From Luteirhabdus pelagi (lineage in GTDB: Bacteria > Bacteroidota > Bacteroidia > Flavobacteriales > Flavobacteriaceae): a stretch of 64,000 nucleotides of DNA. Positions 53,325 to 61,753 of the stretch are shown piece by piece (within the stretch, counting starts at the first letter, position 1; the number at the start of each line of letters is the position of its first letter). The notes under the pieces are model-generated. The model had not been told where the DNA came from and did not search any database. It was given only the letters and a program-made list of their open reading frames with translations. Position numbers and translations under genes: made by a program. Location of the stretch: NCBI RefSeq assembly GCF_016827595.1, contig NZ_JAECMS010000001.1, positions 558,001 through 622,000 on the forward strand, in the 5' to 3' direction.

Positions 53325-55313
53325 ATGCCCATCCTTCGTTTCTTCATTATCTTTTCACTTCTCTGCACTGTATCTGGGAACATTTTTTCCCAAACACCTA
53401 CTTCTGTATTTGGTAGGCCCACAGGACAGGAACTTAACGCAAAAGAATTCCCGTCAGATCCTGACGCTGCTGCCGTAATCCTCTACGAAAGCGCTAACTT
53501 CCATTTCGAGATGGCTAACGACCGGTTGCGCCTCATGAAGGATATCTATCGGAAGATAAAGGTACTGGATGCCAAAAGATTTGATATGGGAACTATTAAG
53601 GTTTTTACATATGAAGAATCTCCAGGTAGAAAAGAATATGTAAGGGATGTTAAGGCGGTTACCCATAATGGAATTAAAAAATCGTATTTGAAGGAAACTG
53701 ATGTTTATGAGAAAGAGTTGGACAACCATCATGCAGAAACGGTTTTTGCCTTAGCCGATATCCAAGATGGAAGTGTTTTAGAGTATACGTATACTATTGA
53801 AAGTCCCTTTTATTTTGCTTTCGAATGGAGCTTCCAGAATCCCTACCCTACCCTCTACAGTGAGTTCAAAAGTTCGATTTTAGGCAATTTAAAGTATAAT
53901 AGATCGCTAGTTGGAAATCATCCTCTCGACATTAATGAAGCAACAATCGAAAAAAATTGCCTTACGGTTGGACGTGGATATTCCAATGCCGATTGCGAAG
54001 CAGCACATTATGCTATAGCGAATCTACCTGCATATAAAGAGGAGCCATACATGCTATCGGAAGACAACTATATCAGCACTATTCGATATGAGCTTCGTGA
54101 TTTAACCGACTTCACAGGAGTAAAGGATCGATTTTCGCGAAGCTGGAAAGATATGGAACATGAAATTAAGACCGACAAAGATGTAGGCCGTCAGTTGCGA
54201 AAAAATTCTTTCGTTGCGAATCAAATGCCTGAATCCATTTTTGAAATAAAAGATACATTGGAAAAAGCAAAGGCCATCTATTCCTTCATTCAAAATTATT
54301 TTTCATGGGACGGGAAAACTAGTTTATTTCGTGATAGTCGTGTAAAACAGGCTTTTTCAGAGGGACGTGGAAGCGTATCAGAAATAAACTTAGCATTGGT
54401 TAACGCGCTTCAGGCTGCCGATTTGGATGCCCATATGATGCTCTCCGCTTCAAGAGATAGAAGAATACCAACAGATATTTATCCTGTTATTACCGATTTC
54501 AATTATGTTACTGCATTTTTAAGGATTGACGAATCGGAATATCTTTTAGATGCTTCAGACAAGTTACTGGCATTTGGAATGCTTCCTGAAAGAGCCTTGA
54601 ACTCTAAAGGGCGCGTTATGGATTTTGATAAGGGTAGTTATTGGAAGGATATCAAGCCGAATTCTAAAAATATGGTATTCCTTCAATCTAATTTCACGAT
54701 AACCCCAGAGGGTAATCTAGAGGGGAAAGCAAAGGAAACCTATTCTGGACACGAAGCCTATGAAATGCGTACGAAATTACTTTCGGGCGGACGTTCTTCC
54801 TATCGCGAACGAATAGAAAGCGAAATTTCAGGAATTGAGCTATCGAACCTACAATTTCAGAACGAAACAAATATTGAAGAGCCTTTACTATTGGAATATG
54901 ATATTTTCTATGAAAGCGAGCAGAGCGTCGATAAGATTTACTTCAATCCTTTCTTACTGCAACGTAACTTGAGAAAGAATCCATTTTCTAATGAAACGCG
55001 ACAATTTCCCATAGATTTCGGACATCCATTCCGAATTATGTATTTGGTATCTATGGAACTAGGAGATTCCTATACGGTCGAGACCCTTCCTGAAAACAGA
55101 ACTATTCGTTTAGAAGAGAATGCAGAAGTTGGTGTATTTTATCAACAGAATGGGAACAAAGTATCAATCCGCTTAATGTTTAGGCTAGAGGAATACCAAT
55201 ATTCTGAAGAACTATATGAATACGTACGAAACTTTTTTCAAGAAGCAATAACGCTTCAGGAAGATGCCATTATTGTCCTAAATAAAAATTCGTCTAATGA
55301 AATTGGCGACTAA
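53325..55313 (+). CDS. Exported DUF3857/transglutaminase-like protein
   Basis: The 662-aa protein has a signal peptide (about 1-22) and a DUF3857 region (about 30-240). A transglutaminase-like core follows (about 275-400), with DTLEKAKAIYSFIQNYFSWDG and GRGSVSEINLALVNALQAADLDAHMML, where Cys is replaced by Ser in the EINLALV loop region. A beta-rich C-terminal domain completes it. Without the nucleophilic Cys it is probably a binding rather than a catalytic protein. Single gene. Confidence 0.85.
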   Translation: MPILRFFIIFSLLCTVSGNIFSQTPTSVFGRPTGQELNAKEFPSDPDAAAVILYESANFHFEMANDRLRLMKDIYRKIKVLDAKRFDMGTIKVFTYEESPGRKEYVRDVKAVTHNGIKKSYLKETDVYEKELDNHHAETVFALADIQDGSVLEYTYTIESPFYFAFEWSFQNPYPTLYSEFKSSILGNLKYNRSLVGNHPLDINEATIEKNCLTVGRGYSNADCEAAHYAIANLPAYKEEPYMLSEDNYISTIRYELRDLTDFTGVKDRFSRSWKDMEHEIKTDKDVGRQLRKNSFVANQMPESIFEIKDTLEKAKAIYSFIQNYFSWDGKTSLFRDSRVKQAFSEGRGSVSEINLALVNALQAADLDAHMMLSASRDRRIPTDIYPVITDFNYVTAFLRIDESEYLLDASDKLLAFGMLPERALNSKGRVMDFDKGSYWKDIKPNSKNMVFLQSNFTITPEGNLEGKAKETYSGHEAYEMRTKLLSGGRSSYRERIESEISGIELSNLQFQNETNIEEPLLLEYDIFYESEQSVDKIYFNPFLLQRNLRKNPFSNETRQFPIDFGHPFRIMYLVSMELGDSYTVETLPENRTIRLEENAEVGVFYQQNGNKVSIRLMFRLEEYQYSEELYEYVRNFFQEAITLQEDAIIVLNKNSSNEIGD

Positions 55314-55398
55314 CACACTATTTTCATCAAATAGCTAACTTATTGCTAGGTTCAAAGCAATTTCAAAAACTCAGATTTTGGAGGTGAATGTATTAATG

Positions 55399-56613
55399 CT
55401 ATTCTAAACCATCCACAAAATCTTGCAGGTATTTAAAGTTTTCGGTTAGCTCGCCATCAGGCGTGGTCATTCGGGCCCGTTGCAAAATGCCATCCTTATC
55501 ATTGTTGAAAAATGCTGGTATGACGTGTTCGGCAAACATATCACCAAAACCTTCGCTGGCATCTTTTGGTAGTTCGCACGGAAGGTTATCCACTGCCATA
55601 ACGGTTATAACCCCAGGGGCATCGAAGTCTGTTTCGGTTTCGGTATGGGGATCGTACCCATAGAATGGATCGGCAATGGTTGAAGGTCGAATCGTACTCG
55701 CTACAGGTCCGTCGATATCGCACGAAACATCTGCTACCAAATCAATCTTGAAATCGGCTCGTTTGGCATCTTCACGAGTGAATAGATACGGAGCGCCATC
55801 ACCATAAAAATGCCCTGCGATAAACATATCGCTTACCTGTGCGAAACGGAGGAAGTCGCTTTTATAATCTGAAGGGTCGTTATAAAACTCATATTTATCG
55901 CCTTGACTACCATCCACTCGTTTATTATAATCCATGACGTCGATCATACAGTACACGGCATGGTTGAAGTCTTCGGCGAGATATTCTTCAATCGATACTT
56001 GTGGAATTTTTAAGTGGTCTAAGATTTCCTTGGCACCATGCGCTACTTTTCCAGTTCCCGTGAGTACAATTTTTATGTTCGGAATGGTGATCTGGTCTAA
56101 TTCTGCCTTTACCGCCTTCAGGTCTGGTAGGGTATCCACACGTGTCAGTTCGAATAACCCATCCCGAAGTCCGAGTGCCCGGAATCCGTTATAGGCACCC
56201 ACCAATCCGGCATAGCGTCCGAAGCCAATAAGGCGTGACCCTTTTTCGGTTACGATGACCTCATGGTCATACAGCTCGATTCCCTTTGCTAAAATGGCGC
56301 GTAGTAGGTTTCTGTTATAGGGTTGTTTCTTAATGGTATGAGAGAAGAAGAAATACTTTTTATTAGGAATAAGAGCTTCTACCGGGACTTCCTTAACGCC
56401 CAACATAATATCTGCGTGGGTAATATCCTCTTCTACGGGAAATCCCGCTTCGTGGTAGGCATGATCTTCAAAAACACGGAGATAGGAAGATTCTACGATG
56501 ATACGCGCATCGGGAAACTGTTTCATGACTTCCTGACACTTTTGGGGTGAAAAAACGACGCGTCTATCGGGTGGATCCTTCCGTTCTTTGAGGAGCGCAA
56601 AAGTTATGGGCAT
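55399..56613 (-). CDS. Saccharopine dehydrogenase/alanine dehydrogenase-like oxidoreductase
   Basis: The 404-aa protein resembles NAD-dependent saccharopine dehydrogenase (Lys1-type) and alanine dehydrogenase: N-terminal LLKERKDPPDRRVVFSP, VKEVPVEALIPNKKYFFFSHTIKKQ, a Rossmann turn IKIVLTGTGKVAHGAKEIL, and a C-terminal substrate domain with DVSCDIDGPVAST. The exact amino-acid substrate is open. The ATG at 56613 matches the family start; the longer frame from 56688 would cover the putative promoter region. Confidence 0.85.
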   Translation of the reverse strand: MPITFALLKERKDPPDRRVVFSPQKCQEVMKQFPDARIIVESSYLRVFEDHAYHEAGFPVEEDITHADIMLGVKEVPVEALIPNKKYFFFSHTIKKQPYNRNLLRAILAKGIELYDHEVIVTEKGSRLIGFGRYAGLVGAYNGFRALGLRDGLFELTRVDTLPDLKAVKAELDQITIPNIKIVLTGTGKVAHGAKEILDHLKIPQVSIEEYLAEDFNHAVYCMIDVMDYNKRVDGSQGDKYEFYNDPSDYKSDFLRFAQVSDMFIAGHFYGDGAPYLFTREDAKRADFKIDLVADVSCDIDGPVASTIRPSTIADPFYGYDPHTETETDFDAPGVITVMAVDNLPCELPKDASEGFGDMFAEHVIPAFFNNDKDGILQRARMTTPDGELTENFKYLQDFVDGLE

Positions 56614-56666
56614 TTGGTATGTTTTTTGAATTCTTTTTGAGGTGCGTAAAGATACGTAATTAATAG

Positions 56667-56674
56667 TATCTTTG
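56667..56674 (+). promoter_or_regulatory. -7 element in front of the RNA region
   Basis: TATCTTTG is a perfect TAnnTTTG box on the plus strand, 21 bp before the paired region that starts at 56695. A TTTG at 56636-56639 is too far (27 bp) to be a regular -33 box. Confidence 0.5.
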
Positions 56675-56694
56675 CTTCCCTTTTGCAAGGGCGA

Positions 56695-56850
56695 GGCCCG
56701 CTGGGTTTTTTCAATTTGGCGGAGCTATTTAGCGAAGGAGGAGAACCCGGCGGGTCTAAGAAAGAGTCGCGCTAGGGATTGAGGCGGCATCCTCCTTGGT
56801 CATGGCTTCGAGAGCCTCAGCCACCAAGGAGATACAGCGGAAAGCCCGGT
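56695..56850 (+). ncRNA. Structured RNA candidate upstream of tmRNA
   Basis: GGCCCGCTGGGTT (56695-56707) pairs over 13 bp with AACCCGGCGGGTC (56744-56756), allowing G-T pairs. A second strong hairpin, CTCCTTGGT/ACCAAGGAG with inner GGCT/AGCC, is flanked by the words GATTGAGGCGGCATCC and GATACAGCGGAAAGC, which I recall as recurring in Flavobacteriia intergenic RNA elements (possibly the flavo-1 class; not verified). There is no protein-coding frame of note. It has its own -7 element upstream. Confidence 0.5.
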
Positions 56851-57030
56851 ACTCTAGAGCTGCGATGCGCAGCGAAGGAGTAAGCGCCCACATCTCGCTA
56901 CACCCTGAATGAATTCAGGGCACTCGATGTGACATCGATCTTTGAAAAATATATCTAAGAAAGTATAGAGATGAGATATAAGAGATCCCGAAATGAATTC
57001 GGGATGGAATGCGGCTACCAGTTGTATTTA

Positions 57031-57038
57031 TATCTTTC
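57031..57038 (+). promoter_or_regulatory. Putative tmRNA -7 element
   Basis: TATCTTTC is one mismatch from TAnnTTTG and ends 7 nt before the tmRNA 5' end at 57046, the expected distance. The -33 box is not clear. Confidence 0.45.
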
Positions 57039-57045
57039 TCATTAC

Positions 57046-57443
57046 GGGGCCGACTGGTTTTGACAGCGTGCCCAGTGGTATTGTAAGCATGCCGAGCATT
57101 GGAATGTGGCTCGTAAATATCATGTTTCAGACTTTTTAAACGGCGAGAATAACTACGCCTTGGCTGCGTAACCCGAATTATAGTAAGGTTACCTTAATTC
57201 CGTGCAAGGCACGGAACCAAGATGTCTCTGGAAGGCCTTGGTTTACGGCGTTCCACTAAGAGGCACCGTAAAAGTAAACATAGCGGTTGCAGGGCTTTGA
57301 TGCAATCGTGAAACTTAAGCGAAGCTAAGCCGTACGTGGGTTGTTTTTGACCGGCAAGCGGACGAAAACCTGAACAAAAACTAAGCATGTAGAAAGCGAT
57401 AACATTGCGCGTTTGGACGAGGGTTCGAATCCCTCCGGCTCCA
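57046..57443 (+). ncRNA. ssrA: Transfer-messenger RNA
   Basis: The 5' end GGGGCCGACTGGTTTTGACA and the 3' end GGGTTCGAATCCCTCCGGCTCCA-type T arm plus acceptor form the tRNA-like domain (GGGGCCG pairs with CGGCTCC). The tag frame at 57142-57171 encodes GENNYALAA and a TAA stop, the Bacteroidota-type degradation tag. The length of about 398 nt is normal. tmRNA with SmpB rescues stalled ribosomes and marks the nascent chain for proteolysis. The integrase gene starts 240 bp downstream, so its 3' end is probably the attachment site of an integrated element. Confidence 0.97.
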
Positions 57444-57466
57444 CTTTTTGACTATCAAGTTAAACC

Positions 57467-57509
57467 AAAAACCCTGTAAACTATTGATTTACAGGGTTTT
57501 TTATTTTTT
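57467..57509 (+). terminator. Terminator of tmRNA
   Basis: AAAACCCTGTAAA pairs with TTTACAGGGTTTT around CTATTGA, followed by TTATTTTTT. Confidence 0.9.
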
Positions 57510-57683
57510 ATGATATCATTTGATATGGAAAAATAGCATCTAAAAAGTGACCTATTCGGTGAGTACATTTATTTTGCAAAATGTACTCACCGATATCGCT
57601 GTAACTAACTGATTATATGTTAAATATGAAAATTAATTTTTGCCCTTTTTGTACCTTTATTTATGTTAAAAAGGTGAGCAAAA

Positions 57684-58931
57684 ATGAACACAATCTTCAC
57701 ACAGTTATTTTATTTAAAAAAGGGAAAGAGGGGAAGTAGCGTTAAAGTCCCTATTTACCTACGATTAACGGTAAATGGGGAACGGAGCGAACTTAGCATT
57801 TCCCGAAAGATTGAGCCTTCCAAGTGGGATGCTCGGACGAACAAAGTGAGAGGAACAACACCCGAGGCAAAGGAGTTGAATGCTTACCTGAACAAGGTTC
57901 GAAACAAGGTAAATAAGATTCACGAAAAGTTTATCGAGAACAACGAACCCTTCACGGCTTTGGACCTAAAAAACCAATATACTGGTAAGGGTCAAAAATT
58001 AAAGATGCTCTTGGAAGTGTTCGACGAACATAACCAAATGATGAAAAAATTGGTGGGTATCGAGTTTGCCCTGGGAACCTATAAGCGGTACCATACCACC
58101 AAAAATCATGTAAAGGATTATATAACGTCCGAATATGGAAAAAGCGACATCCCCATAAAGAATGTGAACCTTAAATTCATTAGAGGTTTTGAGTACTTCC
58201 TAAAAGAGCGTAAAAGCTGTAACCATAATTCGTCCCTAAAGTATATCAACAACTTCAAAAAGATTATCCGGATGGCGGTTGCCAATGAATGGATAACCAA
58301 GGACCCTTTTTATAATTATAAGGTAAAATTCAAAACCGTAGATCGGGAAATACTTACAAATGAAGAGCTAGAAAAAATTGCCAGTTTCAATATCGCGTTG
58401 CCACGCCTGGCTATTGTAAAGGATATGTTTGTTTTCTGTTGCTATACGGGTTTGGCCTATGTAGATATCCAAAAGCTGAATCACGATAACATAGTAACCC
58501 ATATCGATGGGAGTTTATGGATACAGGCCAAGCGGACCAAAACAAAAACGAAACTTGGGATACCCCTACTCCCACCAGCACTAGCCATTATTGAAAAATA
58601 TGAAGACCATCCCAAGGTGGTAAACGGTGAATGTTTGTTGCCCGTACTTAGCAACCAGAAGTCTAATGCCTATCTAAAGGAAATTGCAGACCTCTGCGGC
58701 ATCAAAAAGAAATTAACGACCCATTTAGCCCGTCATACATTTGCCACTACCGTGACGCTCTCTAATGGTGTTCCGATAGAGACCGTAGGTAAAATGTTAG
58801 GGCATAAAAACCTTCGTACCACCCAGCACTATGCAAAGATCGTAGATAGGAAAGTTAGTGAGGATATGAAAGCCTTACAGGATAAGTTGGGAATGGGAAA
58901 CCACTCAAAAGGTAAAAGTACCAAGTATTAA
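57684..58931 (+). CDS. Tyrosine site-specific integrase
   Basis: The 415-aa protein has an N-terminal arm-binding domain (1-95), a SAM-like core-binding domain (about 105-205) and a catalytic domain (about 220-395). Catalytic residues: HLAR (His347, Arg350), His374 (MLGHKN) and Tyr383 (TTQHYAKI). The first catalytic Arg position reads CYTGLAYVDIQKL, with Ala258 where Arg is usual; such a loss is known in Bacteroidota recombinases such as IntDOT. It probably integrates the element at the tmRNA 3' end. Confidence 0.93.
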   Translation: MNTIFTQLFYLKKGKRGSSVKVPIYLRLTVNGERSELSISRKIEPSKWDARTNKVRGTTPEAKELNAYLNKVRNKVNKIHEKFIENNEPFTALDLKNQYTGKGQKLKMLLEVFDEHNQMMKKLVGIEFALGTYKRYHTTKNHVKDYITSEYGKSDIPIKNVNLKFIRGFEYFLKERKSCNHNSSLKYINNFKKIIRMAVANEWITKDPFYNYKVKFKTVDREILTNEELEKIASFNIALPRLAIVKDMFVFCCYTGLAYVDIQKLNHDNIVTHIDGSLWIQAKRTKTKTKLGIPLLPPALAIIEKYEDHPKVVNGECLLPVLSNQKSNAYLKEIADLCGIKKKLTTHLARHTFATTVTLSNGVPIETVGKMLGHKNLRTTQHYAKIVDRKVSEDMKALQDKLGMGNHSKGKSTKY

Positions 58932-58987
58932 AATACATGTTCTACTGAGTTAAGGCATATAATCAATCATTTTGGATATATACCTGG

Positions 58988-60076
58988 CTAGATCTCATTC
59001 ATTAGCCTAACTATTATCATGGAAAAAATATCCACATTATCCCCAAATTCCAAAAAAGGACTTTTCCCAGTATCCTTTTGGATGTCTACACCGTTTTTAT
59101 ATGGTTTTATATCTAATATCTTATTTAATCGAATCGTTTTATTCCCTCGGGCCCCCATAAAAATAAGACGCTTATTGGTAAGGTAAATACTGCCGCTATC
59201 AATAACCTGCCAGACATCTTCAGATACACTCTTTGCTGAAATACTTCCCATCCGATAATAAACACCTTTTGCGATTTTGATTCTAGCTGTAGGACCACTA
59301 TAATTTATTCGCTTCGTAACCCGCCGTTGTTCCTTCCAGATAACATCTGTCATAAAGTATAGATTTTCACTTTTCTGAATGTTGATTGGTGGATTACGTA
59401 ATATTGGCAGTTCTCCATTTTCTATTGTCCAATAGAGATGGTAGCGCTCAAGGTTTTCTCTAGTTTTGGAATTAAGGCTTGGTTCGATACCTAAGCTTAA
59501 TGATATCTCCTCTAATTTTTGGTACTCCTCATCACTTAAGCGTTCGTCAGAAATGGCATCATTAATGAAATTCTTTAAAATTTTTTCAGAATTCGTTTTC
59601 AGTATATCGCTAGCAATCTCGTCTTGAAGTAATAGGTTCTTCTTCAATAATTCTAAATTGGTCTTTTCTTCTTCCGTTAACACTCCATCCGAGACCGCCT
59701 TTTTCACTTCTTGGTCATAAAGCTTGTTAGTCTCAAATTTTATTACCTGTCTAATTTCTGCATCAGTTAAATGAAGTAATTTTTTTAAATGTAAAAAGGT
59801 ATTGATTTCTTCATCATCTATAACATGATCCTTAAGACAATGATGAATATAATTTCTGAAAAGCTCAATACGTAATGCTTTGAATTTTCTTTTCAATTTC
59901 AATTTATGCCTTTCAGTAATTTCCTGAATTTGTTCTAAAGTTACTTTAGTTAAATCCTTCTCATTCTCTACAAAAAGATTATTGATTTCAATTAGAGCAT
60001 TTTCCTTTGGTGTTCTTTTTAAAATCTTTCCAATTAACGACGGTTTCTTAGTGCTTTTTAATTCGAATATGCCCAT
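58988..60076 (-). CDS. TerB-like helical protein with GRAM/PH-like C-terminus
   Basis: The 362-aa cytosolic protein is not a family I can name with certainty. Residues about 60-215 contain three similar helical repeats, each with an acidic loop: KDHVIDDEEINTFLHLKKLL, SDGVLTEEEKTNLELLKKNL and SDERLSDEEYQKLEEISLSLG. These recall tellurite-resistance TerB-type or EF-hand-like units. The C-terminal 130 residues have a GRAM/PH-like beta pattern (SGSIYLTNKRLIFMGARGNKTIRLNKI), usually a lipid or protein interaction fold. It is cargo of the tmRNA-linked element and convergent with the integrase. Confidence 0.65.
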   Translation of the reverse strand: MGIFELKSTKKPSLIGKILKRTPKENALIEINNLFVENEKDLTKVTLEQIQEITERHKLKLKRKFKALRIELFRNYIHHCLKDHVIDDEEINTFLHLKKLLHLTDAEIRQVIKFETNKLYDQEVKKAVSDGVLTEEEKTNLELLKKNLLLQDEIASDILKTNSEKILKNFINDAISDERLSDEEYQKLEEISLSLGIEPSLNSKTRENLERYHLYWTIENGELPILRNPPINIQKSENLYFMTDVIWKEQRRVTKRINYSGPTARIKIAKGVYYRMGSISAKSVSEDVWQVIDSGSIYLTNKRLIFMGARGNKTIRLNKILDIKPYKNGVDIQKDTGKSPFLEFGDNVDIFSMIIVRLMNEI

Positions 60077-60200
60077 AATGTATCTTTATACTACAAATAA
60101 TTTCCAGAAGCGTTTTATACTCTCTCAGTTGAAATACCAGCTCCATTGCAATTTAGAATGTTAACATGTTTTCATTTACGGTTTTCCATAATCTCATTCA

Positions 60201-60239
60201 AAAAGCCCTCTCCTAGCCTAAACTGGGGAGAGGGCTTTT
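60201..60239. terminator. Bidirectional terminator
   Basis: AAAAGCCCTCTCC (60201-60213) pairs perfectly with GGAGAGGGCTTTT (60227-60239). It lies 160 bp downstream of the minus-strand gene at 60401; the rest of the 60077-60400 gap is A/T-rich and shows no gene. Confidence 0.85.
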
Positions 60240-60400
60240 GATCAACGACATTAAAACTAATTCTAATCAGGGAAGAAGTGAATCGTGCAATTCCCGGATT
60301 AACAACTAGTACTTAAATATAATACTTTTTTCTGATAACCTACTTTTTCGCATAAAAACTTCTTTGCAATTGAATCGCTAATTTTTAATGCCCCTAGTAT

Positions 60401-61345
60401 TTAATTACCAATGTTTATAGTTTTTAGATCACCATTTGGAGTTACCAAGATATATTCCTTACTGGCCTTTTCTTCTTTTTCTCGATTTACCCGAAATCTA
60501 ATCTCATACATTACTTGAATGACAGGTTCCAATACGGTAGGATTGACCACGAAATCGAATTCCTTATCTATAATGGGCTGGTAGTAGAGGGTTGTTGATT
60601 TTTGCGACTGGTTAACATTCGCTGATCGCTTTAGATTTAACGACGATGAGGAGTAAGCTTGATACGACTTATACATCTCTACTGGATAAACTACTTTATA
60701 TCCATCCGAAAGCTGCTTTTCGAATGTATTCAAATCAACTCCCAAAATTCCCTGATAGTTCGCTATTTTCTCCGTTAGAATCGTTTTTGCCTTTTTCATC
60801 AGTTCCGACTTGGTCTTTTCCAATTGATCTGAGAAATAATCCACACGGACAAGATCATATATTTCCGCACCTGTACAGATTGAAATTAACTCGTTCAGGA
60901 AGTTAGGATCTTTATACCGGACATGAAGGTTCTTCTTTAGTTCGAACCCCACCGGAATTTCATTGTAAGTGTTTTTACTGAAAATCTTTTTGTCTACCTC
61001 AAATTCATACACGGGAACGAATGAGACCATATCTACATAGGTCTCCACATTTTCCCGACTTGATATTTTATTAATGACACTGTTTACACGACTGTCAAGA
61101 AGTTCATTGACCTCTTTCGTAGTCTCGCCTAGTTGCGTAATATTGAAAATGGCTACATAGTTATCAGCTTCAATATTCGCAAGGCCTTTGACGCTAATAT
61201 TTAAATCGGAGTCATTGCTGATTCCCACAGTGATATTATTATCGGAGTATCTTGTTTGGGTCTGATAGTTTATATTACCCGCCACTTGGGCCATTAGGCT
61301 ATTGGATACTATTATCAGAATCGCCAAAAATTTAAATTTGCACAT
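60401..61345 (-). CDS. Exported SIMPL (DUF541)-like protein
   Basis: The 314-aa protein has a signal peptide (about 1-19, ...SLMAQ) and a SIMPL-like domain: an opening strand DLNISVKGLANIEADNYVAIFNI, a long helix EVNELLDSRVNSVINKI, and the later KTKSELMKKAKTILTEKIANYQGILGVDLN, which fits the helix-then-strand repeat of the family. SIMPL proteins are periplasmic and linked in some species to oxidative stress or outer-membrane functions, but their biochemistry is unclear. It is island cargo with its own upstream region. Confidence 0.7.
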   Translation of the reverse strand: MCKFKFLAILIIVSNSLMAQVAGNINYQTQTRYSDNNITVGISNDSDLNISVKGLANIEADNYVAIFNITQLGETTKEVNELLDSRVNSVINKISSRENVETYVDMVSFVPVYEFEVDKKIFSKNTYNEIPVGFELKKNLHVRYKDPNFLNELISICTGAEIYDLVRVDYFSDQLEKTKSELMKKAKTILTEKIANYQGILGVDLNTFEKQLSDGYKVVYPVEMYKSYQAYSSSSLNLKRSANVNQSQKSTTLYYQPIIDKEFDFVVNPTVLEPVIQVMYEIRFRVNREKEEKASKEYILVTPNGDLKTINIGN

Positions 61346-61753
61346 ATACTTTAGTATTAGACTGTTTTAGAATACAATGGTAGTCAATTTACAGTTTTTC
61401 AGAAAAAAGAACCCTAATAACAACTGTGCCATCCACTTCAATTGTTATATACCATAAAACAAGTGGAGGCCGAAACTGCGGAATTGTCATATTATACCAT
61501 CTGCTTTATTTATTTTGGCATAAATCGGCTATGGTCCGAAGGTTCAAAATCCTTTTTTAGGGACATGTCTTTCTTCTTGTCAGAAGTTGATTCAACTGGA
61601 TTTGTATTTTTTTCCTTCATTTGAGCGTCCTTTGGGCTAGGATTATTTTTCCGGCGTGCGGGTTTTTTTATTTCTACGGCTTTTTTCGAAGGTCTTCTTT
61701 AATTCAAAAAACCATCTCTAGAAAATCACACATTTTAAGTTGTTCTATTGCAT
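61346..61753. other. Intergenic region in the island, no gene
   Basis: About 400 bp without a supported gene. The plus frame at 61442-61624 has no family likeness. T-rich tracts at about 61645-61700 may include a weak terminator for the RES operon. No clear RNA structure. Confidence 0.5.

Noticed and set aside
61442-61624. 60-codon plus frame in the island gap
   Set aside because: No likeness to any family and no promoter or start context; the gap reads as noncoding.
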